From: Cupriavidus gilardii
GTDB lineage: Bacteria; Pseudomonadota; Gammaproteobacteria; Burkholderiales; Burkholderiaceae
DNA length: 64,000 nucleotides
Reading direction: 5' to 3'
Assembly: GCF_008801915.1 (NCBI RefSeq)
Contig: NZ_VZOV01000019.1
Location: 1 to 64,000 of the forward strand
In this document: in pieces, positions 47,966 to 56,434 of the stretch
Layout of the letters: each line of letters starts with the position of its first letter
How positions within the stretch are numbered: position 1 is the first letter of the stretch
Notes under the pieces: model-generated
The model's database searches: none
What the model saw: only the letters and a program-made list of their open reading frames with translations
Told to the model about the DNA's origin: nothing
Program-made: the position numbers and the translations under genes

Positions 47966-49153
47966 TCAGGTGGCCAGCACCGCGCCACTGGCGCGTACCG
48001 GCGGCAACGGGGGCATGACAGGGGCGGGCACCGCCAGCGGCGGCAGCGCATCCGTGGCGGCCGGTGCGCCGGCCAGCAGCTCGCGCGCCGCGGCCACAAC
48101 GTCGGGGACGCCGACATCGTTGAGGCAACGGTGGTGCTGCTGCGGGCAGACGCTCTTGTAGCAATAGCGGCACGGCACGTCGGCATACAGCGTGCGGTGC
48201 GGCACCTGCCACGGCGTGTGCTGCGGATTGGTCAGTGCATAGAGATCGACCACCGGCGTGCCGAGCGCGGCCGACAGATGCACCGGGCCGCTGTTGTTCG
48301 AGATCAACAGATCGGCATGCTCGATCAGTGCGCCCATCTGGCCGAGCGTCAGTTCGCCGGCGATGCCGGTCACGCGCGGGTGGCCGGCGGCCCGGCATAC
48401 GGTGTCCACCAGCGGCTGCTCGCTGACGCCGCCGGTCAGCAGCACCAGCGCGCCGTCCTGCTCGGCCAGCGTGCGCGCGACCTCGGCAAAGCGCGGTGCC
48501 GGCCAGCGGCGCGACTCGGCGGTGGCGCCGGGATGCATCACGACGCAGCGGCGGGACACGGCGCCCTCTGGCTCGCCGTCGCCCTGCCAGCGTTGCAGCA
48601 GCCGCTGCACCGCGCGCCGGTCATGCGGCTGCACGCGGAAGCGCAGCCTCGTGTCGGCCGGCACTGCGCCGACCGTCGCCACCAGATCGAGCTGGCGTTG
48701 CGTCTCGTGGCGAACCTGCGTCTGGGGCTCGGTCTCCGGCACCCAGTCGCTCAGCAGTTCGTAGGGGTTCTCGCGGCAATGCGCCAGCCGCAGCGGAATG
48801 CCGGCCATCGTGCAGAGCAGCGCGGCCGGCAGCGGGTTCTGGCTGTAGACGGTGAAGATCACCGCCGCATCGAAGCGGGCGGCCTGCAGCCGCTGCGCCC
48901 ACGGCAGCACGCTGCTGGCCGTGCGGTTGCCGGTGCCGTTGCCCTTGACCCAGGGCGCATCCCAGGTCAGCAGCGTGTCGATCATCGGCAGGTGGCTGGC
49001 CAGCGCCGCGGCGCCGCTCGACGTCAGCAAGGTCAGATGACGGGACGGATCGCTGTCCTTCAGCGCCTGCATCGCGGGCGTGGTCATCAGCACGTCGCCC
49101 ATATTGTCCAGCCGCACGCACAGGATGCGTTTGGCGTCGCGCCATGCCGTCAT
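47966..49153 (-). CDS. glycosyltransferase family 9 (heptosyltransferase-like)
   Basis: A 395-residue GT9. Motifs: CVRLDNMGDVLMTTPAMQALK, VMHPGATAESRRWPAPRFAEVARTL, and NNSGPVHLSAALGTPVVDLYAL. It ends with a Cys cluster (CRYCYKSVCPQQHHRCL) and a Pro/Ala tail. The ribosome site is GGAGG. It starts two bases after the phosphatase stop. Two different GT9 enzymes in one operon suggest two heptose additions or a heptose-containing repeat. Confidence 0.88.
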   Translation of the reverse strand: MTAWRDAKRILCVRLDNMGDVLMTTPAMQALKDSDPSRHLTLLTSSGAAALASHLPMIDTLLTWDAPWVKGNGTGNRTASSVLPWAQRLQAARFDAAVIFTVYSQNPLPAALLCTMAGIPLRLAHCRENPYELLSDWVPETEPQTQVRHETQRQLDLVATVGAVPADTRLRFRVQPHDRRAVQRLLQRWQGDGEPEGAVSRRCVVMHPGATAESRRWPAPRFAEVARTLAEQDGALVLLTGGVSEQPLVDTVCRAAGHPRVTGIAGELTLGQMGALIEHADLLISNNSGPVHLSAALGTPVVDLYALTNPQHTPWQVPHRTLYADVPCRYCYKSVCPQQHHRCLNDVGVPDVVAAARELLAGAPAATDALPPLAVPAPVMPPLPPVRASGAVLAT

Positions 49154-49155
49154 GG

Positions 49156-49839
49156 TCAGGAGGCCTCCGCCCGGCAACGTTCGGCGTGCCGCACCGTGCC
49201 GCCCAGATGGCGGACCACGATGCGCGCGGCCTGGTCCAGATCGGCGACGACATGCTCGGGCGTGCGGTACGGCCCGCGCACCCATTCGGTCTCGTTGCCG
49301 CAGTCGACCAGGATCGTGTGGCAGCCGGCGCGCTGGCCGGCCTCGATGTCGTCGAGGATGTCGCCGATCATCCAGGAGCGGCGCAGATCGAAATGCAGCA
49401 GCGTCGCGGCGTTGCGCAGCAGCCCCGGCAGCGGCTTGCGGCACAGGCAGGTGCGCGTGAAGCGCGGCACCACGCCTTCCGGATGGTGCGGACAGAAGAA
49501 GAAGCCCGACAGCTGCGCGCCGTGGGTCGCGAACAGCTCGCCCAGGCGCTGGCGCATCGGTGCCAGCGCCTCCGGCGTGAAGCGGCCGAGCGCGAGGCCC
49601 GGCTGGTTGGACACCACCACCAGCGGCACGCCGAGCTTGCCGAGCCGGCGCAGCGCGCGCGCGGCGCCGGGTGCGAGCCGCATCTTGTCGGGGTCGACGT
49701 TGTACGGCACGTCCTGCAGCACCGTGCCGTCCTTGTCCAGCAGTACCGCGCCGGGGAGCCCGGGGTGCCCGCTGCCCGCTCGGGCCGGAACGGCGGCGCC
49801 CGCGATCTGGCCGGCGCCAGGGTCGTCGATCACGGCCAC
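49156..49839 (-). CDS. HAD-superfamily phosphatase, D-glycero-D-manno-heptose bisphosphate 7-phosphatase-like
   Basis: A 227-residue HAD-IIIA phosphatase. Motif I is LLDKDGTVLQDVPYN, motif II VVVSNQPGLALGRFT, and motif III WMIGDILDDIEAGQRAG. The zinc site CPHHPEG...CLCRKP is that of GmhB, which dephosphorylates heptose bisphosphate en route to ADP-heptose. It starts with GTG after AAGGAAA, in a frame overlapping the SDR stop. With two GT9 genes in the operon, a heptose role is likely. Confidence 0.85.
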   Translation of the reverse strand: MAVIDDPGAGQIAGAAVPARAGSGHPGLPGAVLLDKDGTVLQDVPYNVDPDKMRLAPGAARALRRLGKLGVPLVVVSNQPGLALGRFTPEALAPMRQRLGELFATHGAQLSGFFFCPHHPEGVVPRFTRTCLCRKPLPGLLRNAATLLHFDLRRSWMIGDILDDIEAGQRAGCHTILVDCGNETEWVRGPYRTPEHVVADLDQAARIVVRHLGGTVRHAERCRAEAS

Positions 49840-50570
49840 GACGTTTCCTTCATCGGCAGCACCATGACCTCCGGGATCACGGTCTCTTCGGGCTGCGTCA
49901 GCACGAAGCGCACCGCGCGCGCGACATTGGCCGGGTCCTGCAGGGTGGACTGGTCGATATCGGCGAAGCGGTCGAGCAGGAAGGGGGTGCGCATGCCGCC
50001 GGCAACGATGGCCGACACCTTGATGCCGTGCGGCCGCAGTTCCGCGTGCAGCGCGTGCGAGAAGCCCAGCAGCCCCCATTTGGTGGCGTGGTAGGCCGAG
50101 GCGTTGGGCCAGGCGCGCTTGGACGCCGTCGACGCGATATTGACGATATGGCCGCCGCCCTGCGCCTTGAGCATCGGCACCACCGCGTGCGACATCAGAT
50201 AGGGGCCGTACAGGTTGACCATCAGCACGCGGTGCCAGCGTTCGGTCTCGACCTCGTCGACCGGCAGCGTGATATCGATGGCGGCGTTGTTGACGATGCC
50301 GTCGAGGCGGCCGCTGCGTTCGCGCACCTGCTCGAAGGCCGAGCGGACCGCGGCCGGTTCGGCCACGTCGAAGGAAAGCGAATAGGCCCGCTCGCCGCTG
50401 GCATCGAGCTTTTCGGCGCAGTTGCGCGCCAGGGTTTCATCGACATCGGCAACGACCAGGCTGGCGCCGGCGGCCGACAGGTTCTGGCAGATCGCGGCGC
50501 CGAGCCCGCGCCCTCCCCCGGTCACGAGAAAGGTCTTGCCTTGCAGGCTGGCGTCTGGCGCATCGGTCAT
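49830..50570 (-). CDS. short-chain dehydrogenase/reductase
   Basis: A 246-residue classical SDR. TGGGRGLGAAI (cofactor), VNNAAID, catalytic Ser in IVNIASTASK, and YHATKWG (Tyr-x-x-x-Lys). It may reduce or epimerise a sugar or lipid intermediate; a lone SDR in the first position of a glycan operon is common. AGGAG precedes the ATG. Its stop overlaps the start of the phosphatase gene. Confidence 0.88.
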   Translation of the reverse strand: MTDAPDASLQGKTFLVTGGGRGLGAAICQNLSAAGASLVVADVDETLARNCAEKLDASGERAYSLSFDVAEPAAVRSAFEQVRERSGRLDGIVNNAAIDITLPVDEVETERWHRVLMVNLYGPYLMSHAVVPMLKAQGGGHIVNIASTASKRAWPNASAYHATKWGLLGFSHALHAELRPHGIKVSAIVAGGMRTPFLLDRFADIDQSTLQDPANVARAVRFVLTQPEETVIPEVMVLPMKETSWP

Positions 50571-50783
50571 TTCGACTCCTGAAGTTGGCTTGAAAGGCTT
50601 GACCGGATGCGGCGCGCGCTGGAATCGGCGCGTTGACGGACGGACGGAGAAGGGAAATGCACGGCACCGCTCCCCAATCCGGCTGCCCGCCGCACCGTGC
50701 GACGGCGGCGATCCGGTTCTCTGTGGGGATGCCTTCAGCGAATTGCATGCCAGACGCGTGATGGCGCCGTGGCTTGCCGTTTC

Positions 50784-50823
50784 GGGGGAAACGGTTCCCC
50801 CCATGTCAGGAGTTACATGGGGG
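50784..50823. promoter_or_regulatory. two mutually exclusive hairpins
   Basis: Bases 50784-50790 (GGGGGAA) can pair with 50795-50801 (TTCCCCC), and 50798-50806 (CCCCCATGT) with 50815-50823 (ACATGGGGG). They share the C-run, so only one can form, as in attenuators. The rest of the 306-base gap around them (50571-50876) shows no gene. Read on the minus strand, they lie ahead of the glycan operon. Confidence 0.5.
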
Positions 50824-50876
50824 GTGTTGGCGTTTATGCCTTGGCTGGTAAAAGTTGCAGGGGCCAGATGGGCGTT

Positions 50877-51431
50877 CTACTTCTCCGCTCTGCGCCGCTG
50901 CTGCGCCACCGCCCGCAACAGCGCCGCCACGCTCAGCGCGAAGGCCTCGTCGTACCAGGGGTTCGCCCCGCTGACCGCGACGACGATGCCGTCGAGCACC
51001 ACCGCGCCGCCCAGCATCGACTCCTCGGCGCGCAGCAGGTGCGGCGCCCGTGCCTGGATCTGGTCGGTCGCCATGCCCGTGCGCCAGGCGACCTTGGCCT
51101 TCTCGCGGGCGTACCAGGCATAGTCAGCGTCCCAGCGTTCCCGTCCCGGCGTCGAATACTCGAACAGGATCGCCTGCTCGAACGGGCAGTCCGCCGGGCA
51201 CTTGCCCGGGTCCATTACCACCAGATGCAGGAAGCCGCCCTCGCCGACCTCGCGGTCGCGCACCGCCGCTTCGAGCATCGGCACCGCCAGCGCGACGGCG
51301 CGCTCGGCGCTGGCCGCATCGGCGAAACGGCTGCCCAGCGCCATGCCGGGCGAGGCGGTGGCGCCGGGCACGTCGGCGGAGGATCGGGAAGGCGTGGAAC
51401 TGGGCAGGTCGGGCCTGTCGTGAGGCTGCAT
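50877..51431 (-). CDS. hypothetical protein, possibly GlcG/HbpS-like
   Basis: A 184-residue soluble protein with ribosome site GAGGAG. The first ~30 residues are disordered. Then come an alpha/beta segment and a C-terminal SMLGGAVVLDGIVVAVSGANPWYDEAFALSVAALLRAV, which resembles the GlcG/HbpS fold (glycine-turn plus helix). The middle carries a CPADCPFE pair of cysteines. The assignment is weak; a heme- or ligand-binding role is possible. Confidence 0.65.
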   Translation of the reverse strand: MQPHDRPDLPSSTPSRSSADVPGATASPGMALGSRFADAASAERAVALAVPMLEAAVRDREVGEGGFLHLVVMDPGKCPADCPFEQAILFEYSTPGRERWDADYAWYAREKAKVAWRTGMATDQIQARAPHLLRAEESMLGGAVVLDGIVVAVSGANPWYDEAFALSVAALLRAVAQQRRRAEK

Positions 51432-51514
51432 GGTTTCTCCTCGATCGGGCAATGAGAAATGGAAAATCAAGCGAAATTCGACGAACCGCGGCCCCGGCCC
51501 GGCAGCCCCCCGCG

Positions 51515-54229
51515 CTAACCTCGCGGCCCCGGCACCGTGGCGTCGACATCGCGATGGCGCACCATCGAATGGATCGCGATCACCAGCTCGCCGATCTGCA
51601 CCGGCTTGGACAGATGCACCTGGAAGCCGGCCATCATCGCGCGCATGCGGTCCTGCGCCTCGGCATGGCCGGACAGCGCGATCGCGCTGAGGCGGCAGGC
51701 CAGCGGCACGTTGCGCTCGGCCTCGAGCCGGCGCACGCGGCGCAGCACGGTGTACCCGTCCTCCTCGTCGAGTGCGATATCGCACAGCAGCACCTGCGGC
51801 CAGTGCTGCGGGTCGGCCCCGCCCAGCAAGTCCAGCAGATCGTCGCCGCGGCCGAAGGCCTGGGCGTCGGCGCCATAGTCCTCCAGCGTGCTGGTCAGCA
51901 CCTCGCGCGTCGGTTCGTCGTCGTCGAGCACCAGGATGCGCAAACCCTTCAGCGCGTCGGCAGCGGGCAGCGTCGAGGTGACGTCAGGTGGGGCGACCGG
52001 CGGCGGTGCCGGCGTTTCGCGGATCGGACGCAGCGGCATCGCCATCCGGTAACCATGGCCATGCGGATCGACCGTCAGGCGGACCGCATGGTCCTCCAGC
52101 AAGCCCTCCAGCTCGCGCATATCGGGCAGCGGCGCCTGCCGGTCCGGCGCGGCGACGTACAGCGACGCCTCGCCGCCCTGCCGCTCGAGCCGCAGCTCGA
52201 TGCGTCCGCCCGGTTCCATGTCGCCAATCAGCGCATGGCACAGCTCCCATACGGCCTTCTGCACCACGCCGGGATCGCCGGTAACCCGCAACTCCGCCTC
52301 GCCCAGCACGGTAAACAGATTGACCTGCCGCTCGGCGATCAGCTCGCGCAAGCCGTCGACCACCGCGGCGACGATGGCCTCGAGCCGGATCGGCTGCAGC
52401 GCCAGCTTCTGCTCGGTCCGCTCCAGTTCCCGCTGCTGCTGTTGCAGCCGCCACATCTGCGCATAGACGCCGCGCCGGGCCAGCAGCGCATCGTGGTTGC
52501 CCTCCTCCACCACGCGGCCATGCTCCATCACCAGGATATGGTCGGCATCGGCGATGGTCGACAGCCGGTGCGCGATGATCAGCGCGGTGCGGCCCTTCGC
52601 CACTTCGGCCAGCTCGCGCTGGATCGCGCGCTCCGAACGCGTATCGAGGGCCGAGGTGGCTTCGTCAAACACCACGATCGGCGGCTTCTTCAGCAGCGCG
52701 CGGGCGATCGCCACGCGCTGGCGCTCCCCGCCGGACAGGCGCACGCCGCGCTCGCCGACGCGCGTCTCGTAGGTGTCGGGCAGCCGGTCGATGAACGTGT
52801 CGAGCTGCGCGGCGCGGGCGGCCTCGACAATATCGGCACGGGTTGCGCCCTCGCGGCCGTAGCCGATGTTGTAGGCGATGGTGTCGTTGAACAGGATGGT
52901 GTCCTGCGGCACGATGCCGATCACCTCGCGCAGGCTCTGCTGCGTGACCAGCCGCAGGTCTTGCCCGTCGATGCTGATCTTGCCGCTGTCGGGCAGATAG
53001 AGCCGGAACAGCAGCCGCGCCAGCGTCGATTTGCCCGACCCGCTGCCGCCGACCACCGCCACGGTCTGCCCGGCGCCAATGCGGAAACTGACGTCCCACA
53101 GCGTCTGCCGGCTCGGGTCATAGCTGAAGTTGACGTTCTCGAACACGATCTCGCCGCGGGAAACGTGCAAGGGCCGCGCGCCCGGCGCGTCGTGATCCTC
53201 GCCCGGCGGCCCCTGTGCATCGAGCAGCGCGAACAGCCGCTCGACCTGCGTCATCGCGTCGTTCGACTCACGGAAGATGAAGCCCAGCGTATTGAGCGGC
53301 AGCACCACCTGGATGATGTAGGCGTTGATCAGCACCAGGTCGCCGACCGTCAGCGCACCGGTGACGACACGCTCCGTGGCCAGCAGCATCACCGCGGCGA
53401 CACCCAGCGCGATGCAGCCGCTCTGACCGATATGCAGCGCCGACAACGCGTACTGGTTCTCCACGCTGGCGTCGACCCAGCCTTCGAGCAGCCCCGACAA
53501 CCGCTTGGTCTCGAACTTCTCCCGCGCGAAGAACTTGACGGTGTCGTAGTTCAGCAAGCTGTCGACCACCTTGCTGTTGGTCTGGGCCTCGACTGCATTG
53601 ACCTTGCGCTGCACCTTGGTCCGGCGCCGCGTCATCACGAAGGTGTATCCCGCATACAGCGCGAACGTGACGACGATGATCGCCGCAAAGGCGCCGCCAT
53701 AGGCCGCGATCATGATGATCAGGACCGAGCCGATCTCCATCAGCGTCGGCACGATCGTGAAGACGGCGACACCGAGCAGGAAGCCGATCGCGGCCGTGCC
53801 CTTCTCCAGGTCGCGGATCACGCCGCCGGTTTCGCGGCGCGCATGAAAGCGCGCGCCCAACGCATGCAGATGCGAGAACGTGCGCTCCATGAAGGTCGCC
53901 ACGGTACGCTGCGTGACCGGCGCGAACACGACATCGCGCAATTCGTTGAAGGCGTTGCCGAGCAGGCGCAACGCGGCGTAGGCCAGCACCAGGAAGACCG
54001 GCATCGTGATCGCCGCGCCGGCCATCGCGGCGGCACCGGTGGCGACCGGCGCCACGTCGTCGACCACCAGCTTCAGCACCAGCGGAACCGCCACCGAGGC
54101 GGCCTTGGCCAGCACCAGCAGCAACACCGCCACGCCGACGCGCGCACGAAAACGCCAGATCGTTGCCCACAATTCGGCGGCGATCCGGCGTTTGGAAGCG
54201 GGTGTGGGATGTCCGTTGGTCGTCGCCAT
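51515..54229 (-). CDS. ABC exporter fused to a degenerate kinase domain and a receiver domain
   Basis: A 904-residue three-part protein. Residues ~20-330 are an Atm1/MsbA-like six-helix exporter domain. Residues ~355-590 are a complete ATP-binding domain: Walker A GGSGSGKST at 394-402, signature LSGGERQ near 499, FDEATSALD and the H-loop in IIAHRLST. After a coiled segment, residues ~615-740 resemble a histidine-kinase ATPase domain but lack its Asn and Gly boxes (WELCHALIGDM in place of WNLLxNAIKF). Residues ~763-892 form a receiver domain with acidic pocket DDD at 769-771, phosphoacceptor Asp817 in LLCDIALDEEDGY, and Lys875 in HLSKP. This suggests export controlled by phosphorylation. I know of no well-characterised protein with this order. 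Confidence 0.9.
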   Translation of the reverse strand: MATTNGHPTPASKRRIAAELWATIWRFRARVGVAVLLLVLAKAASVAVPLVLKLVVDDVAPVATGAAAMAGAAITMPVFLVLAYAALRLLGNAFNELRDVVFAPVTQRTVATFMERTFSHLHALGARFHARRETGGVIRDLEKGTAAIGFLLGVAVFTIVPTLMEIGSVLIIMIAAYGGAFAAIIVVTFALYAGYTFVMTRRRTKVQRKVNAVEAQTNSKVVDSLLNYDTVKFFAREKFETKRLSGLLEGWVDASVENQYALSALHIGQSGCIALGVAAVMLLATERVVTGALTVGDLVLINAYIIQVVLPLNTLGFIFRESNDAMTQVERLFALLDAQGPPGEDHDAPGARPLHVSRGEIVFENVNFSYDPSRQTLWDVSFRIGAGQTVAVVGGSGSGKSTLARLLFRLYLPDSGKISIDGQDLRLVTQQSLREVIGIVPQDTILFNDTIAYNIGYGREGATRADIVEAARAAQLDTFIDRLPDTYETRVGERGVRLSGGERQRVAIARALLKKPPIVVFDEATSALDTRSERAIQRELAEVAKGRTALIIAHRLSTIADADHILVMEHGRVVEEGNHDALLARRGVYAQMWRLQQQQRELERTEQKLALQPIRLEAIVAAVVDGLRELIAERQVNLFTVLGEAELRVTGDPGVVQKAVWELCHALIGDMEPGGRIELRLERQGGEASLYVAAPDRQAPLPDMRELEGLLEDHAVRLTVDPHGHGYRMAMPLRPIRETPAPPPVAPPDVTSTLPAADALKGLRILVLDDDEPTREVLTSTLEDYGADAQAFGRGDDLLDLLGGADPQHWPQVLLCDIALDEEDGYTVLRRVRRLEAERNVPLACRLSAIALSGHAEAQDRMRAMMAGFQVHLSKPVQIGELVIAIHSMVRHRDVDATVPGPRG

Positions 54230-54273
54230 CGTCTCTCTGGTTGGGGGCGGCGCGGAGCGGACCGCTCAGGCCG

Positions 54274-55230
54274 TCACGAACGGTTGTCGACCTTCGGGGC
54301 GTCCGGCGTGGTGCTGCCCGGGTCGCGCAGGTCGCCCTCGCCGACACCCGGCGGGAACTGCCCGCGGCGGATCTGGCGGAAGGTGTCGTTCGGCCCGCTG
54401 GGCTCCGGCGTGGTCGTCGCTCCGCGCACCAGTTCAGGCTCGTTGTCCTTCTCGCCCGGCTGGCGATGCGACTGCGCCGATTCCCAGGCTTCGCGCGGTT
54501 GCTGTTCGGCGGGGTAGCGGCCATGGCTTTCGTGCTGGCTTTGGCCCTGGCTTTGATCCTGGCCCTGGCCTTGGCCTTGGTCCTGGAATTGGCCTTGGCT
54601 CGCTCCCTGCCCCGCTCGCTGACCGGCCGGAGGCGTCTCGCCCGTGGCACCCTGCTGCCGCGGTTCGCCCGCCCTCTGGCCCTGCATCCGTGCCTCGTCG
54701 CCCTTGCTGACGCCCTCGTGGGTGGTAGTGTGCTGGCCCGGCGTCAGCAGCACGCCGAGGTCGCGCTCACCGTTCGCGCCTGCCCCGGTCCCTGCCTGAC
54801 CGCCGTGACGATCCTCGTCCTGCCGCACCGACTGATCGATCTCGCTGCCCGGATCCTCGTTGCCGGTCGGGTTCAGCGCGCCTTCGCCCAGCTGGCCGGC
54901 ACGCTCGTGCGGCGCGGTCTGCTGCAGCGGCGGTGGCGTGCCAAGCGGGTCGAAGTCCGTCCAGCGGCCGTTCTCCCACTGACCCTCCGCCTGTTCGAGT
55001 TCGCGCCCGCCTTCCAGGCGGATCAGCTCGGCCGCGGTCTGCAGCCGTTCAGGCTCGACGCGCGCGGCCAGCAGCACGCCGGGCGGACGCCCCAGCTGCT
55101 CGGCGGCCTGCGGCGTGCCGATCGTGAAGATCGACACGTCCCATACCGAAAATCCGTGTCCATAAAGCCCTCGCGCCGCGCGCTCGGCGTCGGCGAAGGA
55201 TTCGAAACGCCCTGCCACGATGGTCGACAT
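54274..55230 (-). CDS. protein with short N-terminal stress-type domain and Gln/Gly-rich repeats
   Basis: A 318-residue protein. The N-terminal ~70 residues (STIVAGRFESFADAERAARGLYGHGFSVWDVSIFTI) resemble the small alpha/beta domain of YflT-like general-stress proteins. The rest is polar and disordered, with a GQGQDQSQGQSQ run from a 6-base tandem repeat (54520-54610). AGGAG precedes the ATG. It lies 44 bases upstream of the ABC fusion on the same strand. Function is unknown. Confidence 0.72.
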   Translation of the reverse strand: MSTIVAGRFESFADAERAARGLYGHGFSVWDVSIFTIGTPQAAEQLGRPPGVLLAARVEPERLQTAAELIRLEGGRELEQAEGQWENGRWTDFDPLGTPPPLQQTAPHERAGQLGEGALNPTGNEDPGSEIDQSVRQDEDRHGGQAGTGAGANGERDLGVLLTPGQHTTTHEGVSKGDEARMQGQRAGEPRQQGATGETPPAGQRAGQGASQGQFQDQGQGQGQDQSQGQSQHESHGRYPAEQQPREAWESAQSHRQPGEKDNEPELVRGATTTPEPSGPNDTFRQIRRGQFPPGVGEGDLRDPGSTTPDAPKVDNRS

Positions 55231-55368
55231 GATTGGCTCCTGGGTTCGGCAACGACATTCCCGATGTCGTGCAAGGAATGCGCCCGCGTGCGCCGGGGGG
55301 GACCTGGCGCGCGCCGGCGTCAGGGCGGCATCGGTTGCCCATGTCGAACTTGCAACACGCACACCGAA

Positions 55369-56058
55369 CTACACGGCTTCATCCGATCCGCTTCCGCGCG
55401 AGCCCGCCGTGCCGCCGTCGCGGCTACCGTCGCCACGGCGCTCCTTCGATCCGAGCCCGGCCGCTACCTCTTCCTCCAGGTCGTGCCGCGCTTCCTTCTT
55501 GGCAACATGCGTCTGCAGCGCGTCGTCGAGCCCGTGGGTTTCCTCGATATCGCTCTCGCGCTCGGCCAGCTCGGACAGTTGCCGGTAGAACGCTGCCAGC
55601 TTCTTCAGGTCCTCTTCGTCCAGATCCTCGATCGACACCAGCCGGCTGCTGGCGTGGCGATGCGAGGCCAGCAATTCGTTCAGCTTCAGATGCACCGCCA
55701 GCGAATCCTTGTTCTGCGTCTGCTGAATCAGGAACACCATCACGAAGGTGATGATCGTGGTGGCGGTATTGATCACGAGCTGCCAGGTCTCCGAGTAATC
55801 GAACATCGGGCCGGTCACCGCCCACAGCAGCACCACGCCTACGGCGAGCGCAAACGCGATCGGTGAGCCGGCGCCCCGGGTGGCATGACCGGCAAACCAT
55901 TCGAAGGCATGCATCACCCTGCGTCGCCAGCCCGGCCGGTCTTCCTCCAGGGAGCCGCTGCCGGCGCCATTGGCATTGCCGTTGGCGGACTTGCCGTTGA
56001 TCACTTCGCGGGCGACGCTGGCGAGGCGTTCGCGGTCGGTACTGGCTACGTCGGGCAT
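55369..56058 (-). CDS. low-affinity iron permease family protein
   Basis: A 229-residue membrane protein of the Iron_permease (PF04120-type) family: PIAFALAVGVVLLWAVTGPMFDYSETWQLVINTATTIITFVMVFLIQQTQNKDSLAVHLKLNELL. This is the full family core with two close helices. Despite the name, most bacterial members have no proven iron transport. The N- and C-terminal ends are hydrophilic; the last 40 residues are Gly/Arg/Ser-rich. Confidence 0.85.
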   Translation of the reverse strand: MPDVASTDRERLASVAREVINGKSANGNANGAGSGSLEEDRPGWRRRVMHAFEWFAGHATRGAGSPIAFALAVGVVLLWAVTGPMFDYSETWQLVINTATTIITFVMVFLIQQTQNKDSLAVHLKLNELLASHRHASSRLVSIEDLDEEDLKKLAAFYRQLSELAERESDIEETHGLDDALQTHVAKKEARHDLEEEVAAGLGSKERRGDGSRDGGTAGSRGSGSDEAV

Positions 56059-56434
56059 GGCAGTTCTCTAGGCGCCTGCCGGCATCGCGGCCTGCAGCAA
56101 GCAAAGCGCGCCCCGCCGGACAATCGGCAATACCTCGACATACGGCAAGTTCCATACCTGCCTCGGCAGCACGGGACGCACGGGACACGTCAATGACACG
56201 TCAATGACGAAAGAGACTGCGCTTCGGCGCCGCCGCCGCCATGCGCCGTACTTTTTACAAGTGCCGGCGGCAAACTTTGCAGGTCGAGCATGTCCGGCAC
56301 GGCGGCCACGCGCGTCGCTTCGCATGCCGCCCCTCGCGCACAACGGTACGGTTCTTGCGGTTCCTTGCCCGGTCGGACAATGGTCCGGCGCAGTGCGCGG
56401 CGCGTGCCGCCACTCGGTACGCAAGGAGGGACAG

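Noticed and set aside
46124..49867. 1247-codon plus-strand ORF opposite the glycan operon
   Set aside because: Spans several well-identified genes on the other strand and shows no domain or ribosome site.
50816..51455. Possible plus-strand gene starting at an ATG with AGGAG in the hairpin loop
   Set aside because: Its frame is antisense to the conserved protein at 50877-51431 and looks like a shadow translation.
51050..54517. 1155-codon plus-strand ORF opposite the ABC fusion
   Set aside because: Shadow of the exporter gene; Arg/Gln/His-rich without motifs.
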